The translations under genes were made by a program, and so were the position numbers. A stretch of 50,610 nt of DNA from Glomus cerebriforme (Eukaryota > Glomeromycota > Glomeromycetes > Glomerales > Glomeraceae): contig QKYT01000593.1 in assembly GCA_003550305.1 (NCBI GenBank), positions 23,969 to 74,578 on the forward strand. Reading direction: 5' to 3'. Numbering within the stretch: the stretch's first letter is position 1; the number at the start of each line of letters is the position of its first letter. Positions 10,446 through 21,881 of this stretch are shown one piece after another. Below the pieces are notes generated by a model that made no database searches, had not been told where the DNA came from, and saw only the letters and a program-made list of their open reading frames with translations.

Positions 10446-12635
10446 GTGAGCGGCACGTCTGTGACACATTGTAATTATCACGTGATAGGAAATTCTATTC
10501 TGTTTTTCTATAAATAAAATGTATAATTTATATTTAATTGGACAATCCATTCTATTTATATTTTCCTACAAAAAGTAATTTATATTAAGTATGTATCACT
10601 CTTAAATAACCATTTACATGCAGTATCGTACGTTAAATAATACTTGTTTGGGTCTGGGTAAACTGAACCTAAATTTTGGTTCAGAATTCCAGACCAATTC
10701 TATCAGGGTTTAAATTTTTGGATGAAAAAAAAAAAAACAGAAATCAAAAGAAAGTAAAAAATTTTGTGAGGCATATAATTCAGTGCAATGATCACGAATA
10801 TGAAAAGGTGCTTTATACAATATAAATAATAATAAACGCGAAAAATTAAAATAATAGTGTACTGTATATATATATTTAATACAAATTAATGTGATTTTTG
10901 ATTTCTTTAAAGATTGACAAAGAAATCTTGTTCTATTTCGGTCCAGCCAATTCCAATGCCATAAATGTGATGTAGCATTTTTGACATGAGGTGGCGTAAA
11001 ATTTAGGAGTGAGTACTTTTCTGCGCATAATCTGAAACAAATCAAAGTTTTCATTAGAACAAAAATATTATTCGGAAATACTTTTTAAGAGTTAATTATT
11101 TTAGGCTTATGATAAAGCATTTACTATTGTTTCTTTCACATGAACCTTATACAAATACATTAGAAATTTTTTTTTTATTTTGCTGCGCCTGATAATAAAT
11201 ATTTTCTTGGACACGGAGATTTTTTATTGTGATAAAATTTTTATCTGAAACAAAGTTCTGAGTTTATATTATTATTTGTAATTTAATTTAATTGTTTTGT
11301 TTTTATTTTATTTGTACATTTGGCCTTTCCAACATTGGTTATTACCACGAAAATTTTGACAGGTGCTACTGCTTGCTATTGCCTAACTCTATTTAATTTT
11401 TTTTCGCTTTGCGCCGCGTATTTTTTATTTTTTTTTTATATCCCACGTGATTTAATATATAAATATATTTTATTATACCCGCCTCTGTTTTGGAATGGAC
11501 GACTCGTTATGCATAATCGCAAAAATAATTGTCACTATCACTGTGAACGAGAACAACATATACTAACATTATAAAATATAAATAAGTGATAAAATCATGT
11601 ATTATTTCTTATTATATCTAACTCTAATATAATTTATTACAATACCTAGTTATTCTCAGAAATCTATTGAATAACAAGTATTATTATTATAATCATAATG
11701 CTAACCTAAATTTGTACAATTAATAACGCAATATCAAAAGCATCAATTTGAACATCAAAGAACTACAACTAGTAGAAGCAAGCAATACTGTATATGAAAC
11801 TTAAAGTAATAAGAAAAAAGACATTAAAGAATTCTTTAGAACTTTCATTTCAAATATGTGAGAAGAAATCATCTTCTTTGAGCTTCATCAAGAACATTCT
11901 CTTTATGCACAAACCATTTTGATACTTTTTAATCATGGTAGCTAAAATATTTATTTAAACTTAAAAAAAGAAAAACTTATTTAATATTATATATCATGGA
12001 AATTGGACAAGTTTCCATAGGATTTCATAGTGGATACTACAGTATATTGAAACTATATCACTTCGACCAGTGTACGATGACGACACAACAAATATGATTT
12101 CTATAACAACAACATGAACAATCATCAGCACTTCAACAGATAATACAAGATCAATCGAGGATAACGACTGAAACGAATGGCTAATGAATTCAATGAAGGA
12201 TAATAACATATCAATAAAGAAGGGAATTTGGATAACGTATTTTCTGATGATATTGATGATATTTCTTTATTATATGAAATTTGAACGATGATGATCAGAT
12301 GATGATTAGATGATTAGAGAAATCTGGATTACTGTATGAAGATTAGTTCTAGTAAGGCAGCATCAATTAGAACTTATGATATAAATACTCCTTTTTTTCT
12401 ATTCATTAAGCCATTTCTCTGTTCACTTTTTCCTTATATTTTTTAAATCTGAACGTGGAATTCTATCTTAATTATAATAATTAAATATTCTCAATAATGA
12501 AAACATTTTTTTTTTATTTTATTAAATGATAAAATACTTTTACAAAATTATTCTATTTCTAATACTTCTGCATATTTCATTAACAATTTGTACGGTTAAC
12601 TGAATGATCGCCGGTAACTCTAGCAAAACTCATGG

Positions 12636-12694
12636 TGCCGGCCAGAATTACTATGTAATTCGGACCAGCACGGTAAATTTGGCCAGATTTACCG
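12636..12694. repeat. Nested palindromes, possible MITE remnant
   Basis: Two perfect dyads lie side by side. GAATTAC/GTAATTC sits at 12645-12661 with a 3-base loop, and CGGTAAAT/ATTTACCG at 12671-12694 with an 8-base loop containing GGCCA. They are flanked by GCCGGCC, a word that recurs in other repeat-rich parts of the window. The local GC content is much higher than the surroundings. This looks like the core of a small foldback element or a transposon end; no coding is present. Confidence 0.5.
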
Positions 12695-13634
12695 TTTAAA
12701 TCAATTTCAATTCCTAATTTATTTAAATCATTCTATAGTAGTCAAACTCTCTGTTACAATTAGAATTGAATTAGTTTTTTGATTTTTTTTTTTGATCCAG
12801 ATCTAAAATTATTATAATTTTTATATTTTGAAATCGCTAAACTCTCGAAATATATTGTAATGCAAGTCAATTTATTTCAAAGTAGTCGCAAATTAATAAT
12901 GATGGTGATGATGATAATGTTAAATAAAAATCAATTAGTCTAAGAATCTTTTTCCATTATAATATATAAAATTGTACAACTTCAGCTTGTTAGTTGTTAC
13001 CTACACCACCGAAATAGCATCATGTACAAAACGTTTAAGCAAAGCAAGTTGGATCGCTAATGATTTATAAGATAATTTCGTGTATACGAAATTTATATTG
13101 TTCCAACCGATTAAACCTTACGGATATCCGGATATATGCTGTATCGTACCTTATCTACTGTAACTAACCTGTTATAATTCTGCCTGTGACCTGTCAGACT
13201 ACCCAAGGATAAACGTATATATTAAACGGATTAAAAGATCCTCTAACGCAGCAAAATCATCACGTAAATAAAATTTAAAAATGTCACGTGATGAGCGATT
13301 ACTTTAATTTCTAACTTATTTTTTTTTTTTTTTTGTCGAGTCATGGTCCAAACGCAAAAAATTAAGACCAGATAACAGATAAACAATTTCTGTTCACAAG
13401 TCTAGTTGTTAACTCAAAAAAAAAAAGTGAAACCCCTATTTTTTGGTTTTTTGTAAACAGACCAAGGCGTTATATGATGTCTTATTCGATGACAAGAATT
13501 ATTTTTAATAGGAAAGGTGAAACAAAATGCTGATATGTACTAAATAAACTGTTTTATCTTTTAGAGAATAATAGCATTATTTTGGGTTTATTCTTGTTAT
13601 AAAAAAGTTTCTTGAATGCCTCAAAAACGCGTCA

Positions 13635-13666
<32 letters not shown>

Positions 13667-14490
13667 TTATTATCAAGTCTTTAAAGAAAAACTTTATTTT
13701 TTTTTGTCATTTTAATCATGTAAATTTTTTATTTGAAGTAAATATATTATGAAAAGGCATTATCTGGGTATCAGTCCATTGGGCGTGAGCTATTTTTAGC
13801 TCTCCATAAGATTATTAATGGTCAATTATATTTTATGTTTGTAGTAAGATATATAACAAGCGCTTTATGTTGTATAATCACTATATCCTTGCGCATATTT
13901 TAGATGCGGTTGCTTCAAATCAATTTATAAGATGATTTGTAATTATTTTATATTCATATCTAATAAAAATATTAATTATTGACATACTGTATATAATAAA
14001 TTAATAATAACGTTTCGAAAAAATCTACAAATAACGGTGTGTGCATCTTGCAAATCTTGCAAATTAAAGCAATGAAGCATGCATTATTATGTATTATGAA
14101 TATATAGTGCGTACCATTAAAATTCCGATCAAAAAATTTTTTAAAGTTCCGCAAACTAGGGAGACGATATGATGCATTTTTTAGTTGGATTTCAAATTTT
14201 TAAAGTTCACAAAATTTATAAAATTTTGATATAATATCAAATCAAAAATTTGAACTTTGAAATTGAATCAAAGGATTTGTGATACGAAAGAGAAGGTTTC
14301 GAATTTCGGCATATACCGAAATGAGAACTAAAAAGTTCGTTTTATGATGACTAAATTGTTCATTAGCCAATATATTGTAACTGTTGAAACATACACCATA
14401 TATCGTAATGATTTCGAACAATTGATACATAAATCATAAAATTTGTATTACTCTCGAGTTTTTTCTAGAAGATTTTGATTTTCGGATTGT

Positions 14491-14546
14491 TGCGTCATAT
14501 GGGTTGATTTAACCAATCGACGCACGTTGACTAAATATATGACGCA
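14491..14546. repeat. Perfect 10-base inverted repeat
   Basis: TGCGTCATAT at 14491-14500 is matched by ATATGACGCA at 14537-14546. Between them lies a second small dyad (GGTT-ATTT-AACC) and another GACGCA word. The GC-richer composition contrasts with the flanks. It could be a hairpin, a binding site for a dimeric regulator (the arm contains TGCGTCAT, close to a bZIP/CREB-type half site), or a repeat relic. Confidence 0.45.
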
Positions 14547-15837
14547 CCTGTCTACCTTGGGTTGATTGAAATAAATTCCGATGTTAAGGGGGGCTTAAAA
14601 ATATTTTCGGAAATTAAGCCATGATAATCATAATTAAATTCTGGTGACGATAAGCTTTAACAATACCCGAAAATTTTCATTTTACGCGATTCATATCTTA
14701 AAAAAGGATTACTTTTTAATTATTACTAAAGTCATTAAATTTATAATTCTACATTTTAATTAATCTGTTTTCAAATCTTTCACATGTCAAATAATCGCAT
14801 ATTCGCATGATTCGCACGATACTTCGTTCGTTGTGATATTTGCAATAGTCTGAACACTCTGTGATAATTGATAATTTAATTGTTATTATAAGAAAGTTCC
14901 TATTATAGAAATACGGCACCTTGTAGAAGTACGCACGATCTATTTTTTCATGCTTCGTTCTAAAATAGGGAACAATGTGCGTAATACAAAAATATTAAAA
15001 AATATACTGTAAAATGTAACATTTTTTTTAAAAAAAATTGTATAAATGGAGTATAGAGCAAATATTAAAATTTCCGATTGTATAGAATATGTACAATGAA
15101 TTAACATTTTGTGTTCTTTTGAATTCAATTCTAAATTTTATGTATTTTAGGATTCTTCCACGTGTATGGTGCATCATTATTATTAAGAATTGAATTGGGA
15201 GGGAAAATTACCCTAATAGTAGTTAGCATATATTGTATTCTCAAAATACATACATTCCCCCCTCCCCCCGTTAAGAAAGATTTAAATATATTTTGAATTT
15301 AACTTTATTATTAAGAAAATTAGAAAACCATATACATGTTGAAAATTATTATCATTATTATTATAATTATTATGTTTCAGGAAGATATATTTTTTTTTTT
15401 TAAAAAAAAAAAACATTCTTTGCAAACAAGACATTTTATTTACTTATTGTATTATAACAAAGAGTATTAAAACATCGAAGAAAGATTTTTTTTTGCTCTG
15501 TACTTTAACAAATTAAATTTCCTTGAACCCATAAAAAGTTAAGGTTACTCAGGTGAGTACAAGACTTACAAGATTCTGAAACTATCATTACGATATTTGG
15601 ATTACCGAAATAATGTCGTCGTACCCGCCTAAACAAATCCTTCCGAGTTTGGTTATGAAATAAAAAAAAATGGATTCGAAAAAATTTTAAAGTAACCACA
15701 ATTGGAACAAATATTAATTAAAAAAAAATATATATATAATAATTAAATTTGCCACACGATTTTTCTTTTTTCTTTTCAAAAAAAAAACTCTGCACAAAAG
15801 CGCATAAATACGTCATAAAATTTGCGCAGTTGTCTAA

Positions 15838-15904
15838 AAAAAAAAAACTTTTTTCACTCTTTCTTTCTTTATTTCTCTTCCTCTCTTTTTTTTTTACATA
15901 TATA
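15838..15904 (+). promoter_or_regulatory. Pyrimidine-rich tract upstream of the kelch gene
   Basis: A run of CT-rich sequence (TTTCACTCTTTCTTTCTTT followed by CTCTTCCTCTC) ends about 40 bases before the start codon at 15945. CT-rich tracts just upstream of the start are a common core-promoter feature of highly expressed filamentous fungal genes. This is inference from position and composition only. Confidence 0.35.
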
Positions 15905-15944
15905 TGAATAAATGCAATAATAGTAAATAATTAAGGTTTAAAAA

Positions 15945-18900
15945 ATGAGTGTATCAAAACGAAAACAGTCAAGCGCATCGTATCCTTGGTCACAGAAAAA
16001 AATCTCAATTTCTAATCCATTTCCCCGTTATGGTCATTCTGCTAGTCAAAATGCTACCAATAATGAATTCTTTTTATTTGGTGGAATTGTTAGAGGAAAA
16101 CCTAGAAACGAAGCTTTTGTAGTGGATGTCAGTAAGTAATCAATTTGATATCTTCATAAGAATGTTATTAATGAGTTTATTAAAACTATATTAAACTATG
16201 ATAGATTATTTAACCTATTTTTTTTTTTCTTTGAATTCATAATAGATACTCTTAATGTTCTTGCTTTTGTTACTTCGGGTGATATACCTTCATCTCGAAG
16301 TGGTCATACTCATGTAAATATTGGAAAAAATGTAATTGGTAAGCAGTACTGCATGTAACTTTCTCGGAATATAAAGAATCTTATTTTTTATCGGGACCCA
16401 TTCAAATAATAAATAAATAATTTATTTATTTTATTTTTTTTTCCTTTTTTTTTTTTTAAAAAAAAAAAAAAAAATTTTTAAACTTCGGAAAACTTTATTA
16501 ATTAGTTTTTGGAGGATTAATCGATGAATCCACAAATAACGCCGATGAAAACTTGTATATACTTGATACTGGTACGTTTCAAATTTGATAACAATATGCA
16601 TAATATATATGCATAAAATTATGATTGAATTTTTCTATTTATAGAAATTAAAATATAAACAAAAAATTTTTATTAATAATCATTACCGCAGTATCAAAAG
16701 TATGGAGCAAACTTTCTGTACAGGGAGCGCTTCCATTAGCACGTCATGGACATTCCGTATCAGTCATTGGAACAAAGATGTATGTTTTTGGTGGTCAACA
16801 TGTAGGACGTTATTTAAACGATTTAGTTGTTTTTGACATAAAAACGCGTAAGTGGAATTTTTTAAACAAATTTACGAAATCAAGTAATTATCTCTAAGTA
16901 AATAAATTGAGATATATTATATATATTTTTTTTATTATTATTTGACTCCTTATTTTTAAATTAAATTTGCAGGTACATCTTGGGATTTTATTGTACCAAA
17001 TAATCAACCTCCACCTTGCCGTTCTGGTCATGTTTCCTTTGCATATAAGGAAAAAATTTACATGTATTTAAAAAAATTCCGGTTAATCACTTTGATCATT
17101 TCTCAATATCGACGATTAAAATATAACTTTTTTTGTTAATAGATTTGGTGGGATTGACGAAAATAAGTGTTATAATGATGTATGGTGTTATGATGCCCGG
17201 GCTAATACATGGACAGAATTATCATGCACAGGATTTATTCCACATGCACGTTATAATCACGGCTCTACGATAGTCGATGACGTAATATACGTGTTTGGTG
17301 GTAGAACCTATGATGAACAAGAGCTAGGAGATTTGACTGGTAAAATTTTAAATTAATTTGTTTCAATTATCATTTTAATAATTTATTGACTTACACATAT
17401 ATATATTTTTTATTTATTCTTAGCTTATCGAATAACTAATCAAAGATGGTATATGTTTCAAAAAATGGGGCCCGCTCCATCTTCGAGATATCGACATACA
17501 ATGACTTCTGCACAGAATAAAATATTTGTATTCGGTGGTGAATCTGGAAACTCACCTAAACCCGATGAAGAAGGAATAATACATATATTAGACACATGTA
17601 AGTATCAAAAATCATTTTTACAATTTTAAAAATGAACACATATTTATTTAGATAATAAACAAAATATTTTTTTTTTTTTATAGCAAAAATAAAATATCCA
17701 CCATTAACAGCACCACCTGCAAACCCACAACAAATATATCAAGGATTACCATCAAACCCTAAAGATAATTCTAACAAATCACCAATCAATCTTCCAACCC
17801 CTCAATCTTCAATTGATAGTGATGAAACTCCACGATTCATAACTCCATCAACAAGACAAAGTTCAATTCCAAAAGAAGAAGAACAAAATTTTAATTCAAA
17901 ATCAAACATTGATGTAACTCCTTATGGAATACGATCTGTACCACAACTTCAACAAACACAAAATTCTCCTCGTTCTTTAGGTTCTTTGAGAACACCACCA
18001 CCAGAAAATACGGAAGGAGGGGGAGGAGGAATTTATCCTTCAGTACAACAATCTCAACAACAAACTCCTGCTAGGCCAAGTCCACAACCTTATAATCAAG
18101 GTATATCACCTACTCAACAAGGATATCTAAGAGGTTCTAATTCACCATATCGACAAACAGCAAACGGTACGCCGCCTCCAAAAGGATTTTCTCCATTCGA
18201 CATGAATGCGATTGTAATGTCAAATTCAAAAGGCAATCCTCCTGAACAAATAACTTACATAGAACGCTCCGTTTCACCACATCAACGTTCTGTCTCACCT
18301 TATCAACGTTCCATTTCACCTCAATTACGTCCTGTTTCACCTCAACAACGCTCTATATCATACGGTGCAAATTCTAGTATAGAAAATCTTCGAAAACAAA
18401 CTCCTTCCCCATTCGGAAATACTATTGATGGTATCCTACTTCAATCACAACGTAGTAATGATAGCTTTCGTGAAAACAATAATCTTAATTCTCAACAACC
18501 AAGAAATGTTAAGAAACAAAGTATATTTGAAAATCCACGTCAAGCTCCTCGACCTCCAAATTCTTCTAACTCGACTTCATATGGTATGACCGGTGTTAAA
18601 GGGATGTCACCTACTCCTTTATCACCAATATCAATAAATTCTAATACGATGCCACCAAGTCCAATGCCTTATGAAGAAAATGATTGTCCTTCTTCAACAG
18701 TTGTGAATAGTCCTATTGAATTACGAACCCCAACTTCCGATAATGTTGATCATTCTCCAGCACGTATAATGAATGCTGAGTGTGACGAACGTGACGAAAT
18801 TATAGCTGCTTTAAAGAAACGTGAAATGTGGTTTAGGGCCGAATTAGCTTTAGCCAGAAAATCTGGATATATTCTGGATAATTATACTGATGGTTCTCTA

Positions 18901-21507
18901 CCTGATGGTGTTGATCTTGAAAATTTATTGGACATGGGAGATACCAATTCTGAAAAATTTAAGGTCATGGAAATAATTGTAAAACTTAAACAAGAAATAA
19001 GGAAATCAAAAGCGTCTATAATAAATCAAGCTCAAATTGCTTCACAAAAGATCACAGATTCTGAACGAGCGCGTACAGCTGCATTACAAGAAGCGGTATA
19101 TCTTAAAGCAAAATTGGTAGCCATAACGAATGCATCAGAATCAGAATTAGCAAGTATTGAAGTAGAACGTGCTAATGATCTCGAAAAACGGTTAACACAA
19201 GCTTTGATAGAAAAAGAAGAAATACAAAATAAATTTATACAATCTCAACAAAATTTAGATTATGAAAAAACTTCTAGGGAATCGGCTGAAGAACGTGCAA
19301 AGAATTCTACGATACGTGCGGAAGAAGCAGAAGAGGCCCACGCACGTGTTTTAGCGGAACTCGCAACTTTACATTCTCGTGCTACTTCAGCTGAATCTCA
19401 ATTAAGAGAAACAAAATCTAAATTAGCCGAGTCAATAGCAGAGCTAACACAATATCGTACTGAAATTGACAATATTCAACCACAAATAAGTCAATCTCAA
19501 CAATCCATAGATCAACATAAACGAGCACTTGAACAGGCAAATAACGCATTAACGGCCGCTAATGAAAGAACAAATGAACTTGAAAGTTTATGGAAACAAG
19601 CAAGACAAGATATTGTTAATCTAGAAAAAGAAGCTGCAGGTTTACGTGCTGAACTTGATGTTAAAATGAGAGATTTGGACCGTTCAAAAGCAAGAACCAA
19701 TGATATGGAAAGATTATTAGAAAAAGCTCAAAAAGAAAATGAAGCGATGAGAGCAATGATGCAAGAAGGAATGACTAAATTATTAAATAATAATTCTTCA
19801 AATCCAAATTCTCCTAATTTTGATACAAATGATACTTTAGATGCTAATGATAAACTTAAACTTAAAGAACAAGAACTTTCTGCACTAAAATTAATTAATG
19901 ATGAAGTACAAAAAACCGCTAATGAAGCTACAACTAATTTATCAGGAGCCATGGTTAAAATGCTCCAATTAGAATCTTCTGTTATGAAAGCTCGTTCGGA
20001 ATCTGCCGTATTACAACGTAGATTGGCTGAAAGTAATGATGAAGTTATAAGAACAAAAGGACGTTTAAGAGAAAAGGAACGAATCTTGGAAGAGAAATCT
20101 CGTGCTCTTGAAGATGCTGAAGTTAAAATTGGAATGATGCGTGATGTTATGACTGAAAGGGGAATATTTGAGGAAGGTGGTAACTATACAGGAACGTCAA
20201 TGTCTTCACGATTTAAAGAGATGGAATCACGTTGTGAAGAATTAGAAAACATACATGTTAAAACACAAGCCGAACTTAAAGCTTCTATTAAAAAATATAA
20301 AGATGCATTACGGAAAGCTGAAGATGCAGAAAATAAATCAAAAGTTCTTGAGGAAGAATTAGAACGTGCAAGTAATGGAGGAGGATCATTAAGTTTAACG
20401 CCGGATATTTCAAATCATCAAGCATTAGAAGATGAATTAAGGATTTCTGAAACAAAATTAAATGAAACTCAACGACGACTTAATGATACTAAACAAAAAT
20501 TAAGTAAGATGGAATTAGATTATAACACCGTTACATCTTATGTTAAGAATACTGAAAAAATGTTGAGAAGAGTGAAAGATGAATTAACAAAGAGTAATTC
20601 AGAAAATTCCAAATTTAAACAGCAATTATCAACACTTAAAAAACAGAACGAAGGTTTAGAAGATGAAGTTGCAGAACTTAAAAATCAAGTTTCCCTACAA
20701 AAAGGTTTTCGTGCTTCAAGACAAGATTTTGCAAATGTTAAACAACTTGTTACACAGCGTGAAGAATTCTTAAAGGAAAAAGAAGAGATGAAAAAGAAAA
20801 TGTCAGAATTAGTTGAACATGCCCGTGAAGAAAAACTTATGTCTAATCAATCTTATGAGGCCTTGAGAAAAGAATATGATAATATAAGTAAAGAATATAA
20901 ATTATTACGCCAAACTACTGACTCAATTCAAGAACAATTTGCTAAAGCTGAAAAAGACATTGAAGATTTACAAGGTGAATTAGAAGAAACTTTATCATTA
21001 AATGAACTTTTAAATCAACAACTCGATGAAGCATTAAAAAATAATGGTAACCTAAAAGAATTAAATGAAAGACGAATTTCTACTATAAATCGAGAAAGAT
21101 GGAAAGAACAAAGAGAAATATTGGAAAAACAAAATAAACAACTTCGAGAAGAAAATGTAGAACTAGATAGGAAATTACGCGATTCGGAAAGTAAAATATC
21201 ATTATTATTAGATCAGATGGAAACAGCTGTTGATAATTATCGTGGACTCGAAGATGAAATAAGAGCAACAAGCCCAAGAAATTCAAGAATAATAGATTCT
21301 TTAACAAATGAACTAGATATTCTAAAATCACAATTTGAAACGCCAAATAATGATTCAGATAATATGAATGACATTAATTCAAGGATAACGGGAGATTTAG
21401 CGAGGGCTTCATCAAGGTTAGAAGAATATGATGAAATAATGGCAACTTTAGATGCAGTACAAAAATCTGCTGCTGAAAGAAGTAAAATGAATATAAATGC
21501 AATTTAA
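15945..21507 (+). CDS. Kelch-repeat/coiled-coil cell polarity protein, Tea1/KelA-like
   Basis: Eight exons join in phase: 15945-16131, 16246-16338, 16506-16571, 16692-16847, 16973-17063, 17143-17339, 17424-17597 and 17684-21507, giving 1595 aa. Six kelch repeats fill residues about 20-320; each has an R-x-x-H motif (RYGHSAS, RSGHTHV, RHGHSVS, RSGHVSF, RYNHGST, RYRHTMT) followed by an [FL]FGG strand, predicting a six-bladed propeller. A Pro/Ser/Gln-rich disordered linker (about 325-670) contains five tandem seven-residue units of the type RSVSPHQ, possible proline-directed kinase sites. Residues from about 680 to the end are almost continuous heptad coiled coil. This is the layout of fission-yeast Tea1/Tea3 and Aspergillus KelA, end-marker proteins carried on microtubule tips that localise growth at the hyphal apex. 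The start MSVSKRKQSSASYPWSQ fits the family N-terminus. It faces the arrestin gene tail-to-tail, 374 bases away. Confidence 0.92.
18266..18360 (+). repeat. Tandem 21-base coding repeat (RSVSPxQ units)
   Basis: About four and a half in-frame copies of a 21-base unit lie inside the kelch gene, encoding RSVSPHQ, RSVSPYQ, RSISPQL, RPVSPQQ and RSIS. Copies differ at synonymous sites and at one or two residues, so the array is not recent. Each unit adds one Ser-Pro site to the disordered linker, which may tune phospho-regulation. Confidence 0.8.
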
Positions 21508-21881
21508 TTATAATATTTAATTTGGTTGGGTTAGATTTATAAAAGGGTGGGTCAAAAGAAAAAAAACTTTATGGTAATTTATATTATTATTATTATTATT
21601 ATTATATTATCACAATTAATTTTATTATATTCATTATATGATATCTAATAGATGTATTTAAATAATAATTACCAAAAAAAAATAAGACTACAAAATAAAT
21701 TTATTTACATGATTTATTGTATATGTTGTTGTTAAAAAACATCAAAATTCAATTCGGTCAGTAATCGTTAACAAAAAAAAAAAAAATTGAAAATTTATTT
21801 GTAATCATGATTTTTTTTATATACAAAATAATCTAAATAATCTATACGAACACTGTACAATCTAATTTTTCCAAATAATTA
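21508..21881. other. Convergent intergenic spacer
   Basis: Shared 3' region of the kelch gene (plus) and the arrestin-like gene (minus). It holds an (ATT)n microsatellite near 21581-21604 and A-rich runs with AATAAA-like words on both strands, consistent with polyadenylation signals. No gene is seen. Confidence 0.6.

Larger units (their letters stand above)
10446..15944. other. Long AT-rich gene-poor region
   Basis: About 5.5 kb without a gene I can support. Open frames at 10710-11054 (minus), 11320-11574, 11994-12209 (minus), 13972-14430 (minus) and 15505-15699 (minus) are short, isolated and poor in coding bias. The region holds a nested palindrome at 12636-12694, a 10-base inverted repeat at 14491-14546, a C-rich run near 15256-15270, a T12A12 dyad at about 15390-15413, (AAAT)n at 13639-13661, and a pyrimidine-rich stretch immediately before the next gene. 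Confidence 0.55.

Noticed and set aside
10710..11054. 114-codon minus-strand frame
   Set aside because: Contains a His/Trp-rich stretch that looked protein-like, but has no start context, no splice partners and ends in poly-Phe; more likely chance or untranslated sequence.
12950..13250. Possible tRNA or small RNA in a GC-richer stretch
   Set aside because: I could not find a T-loop GGTTCRA signature or a closing acceptor stem; no tRNA gene is supported anywhere in the window.
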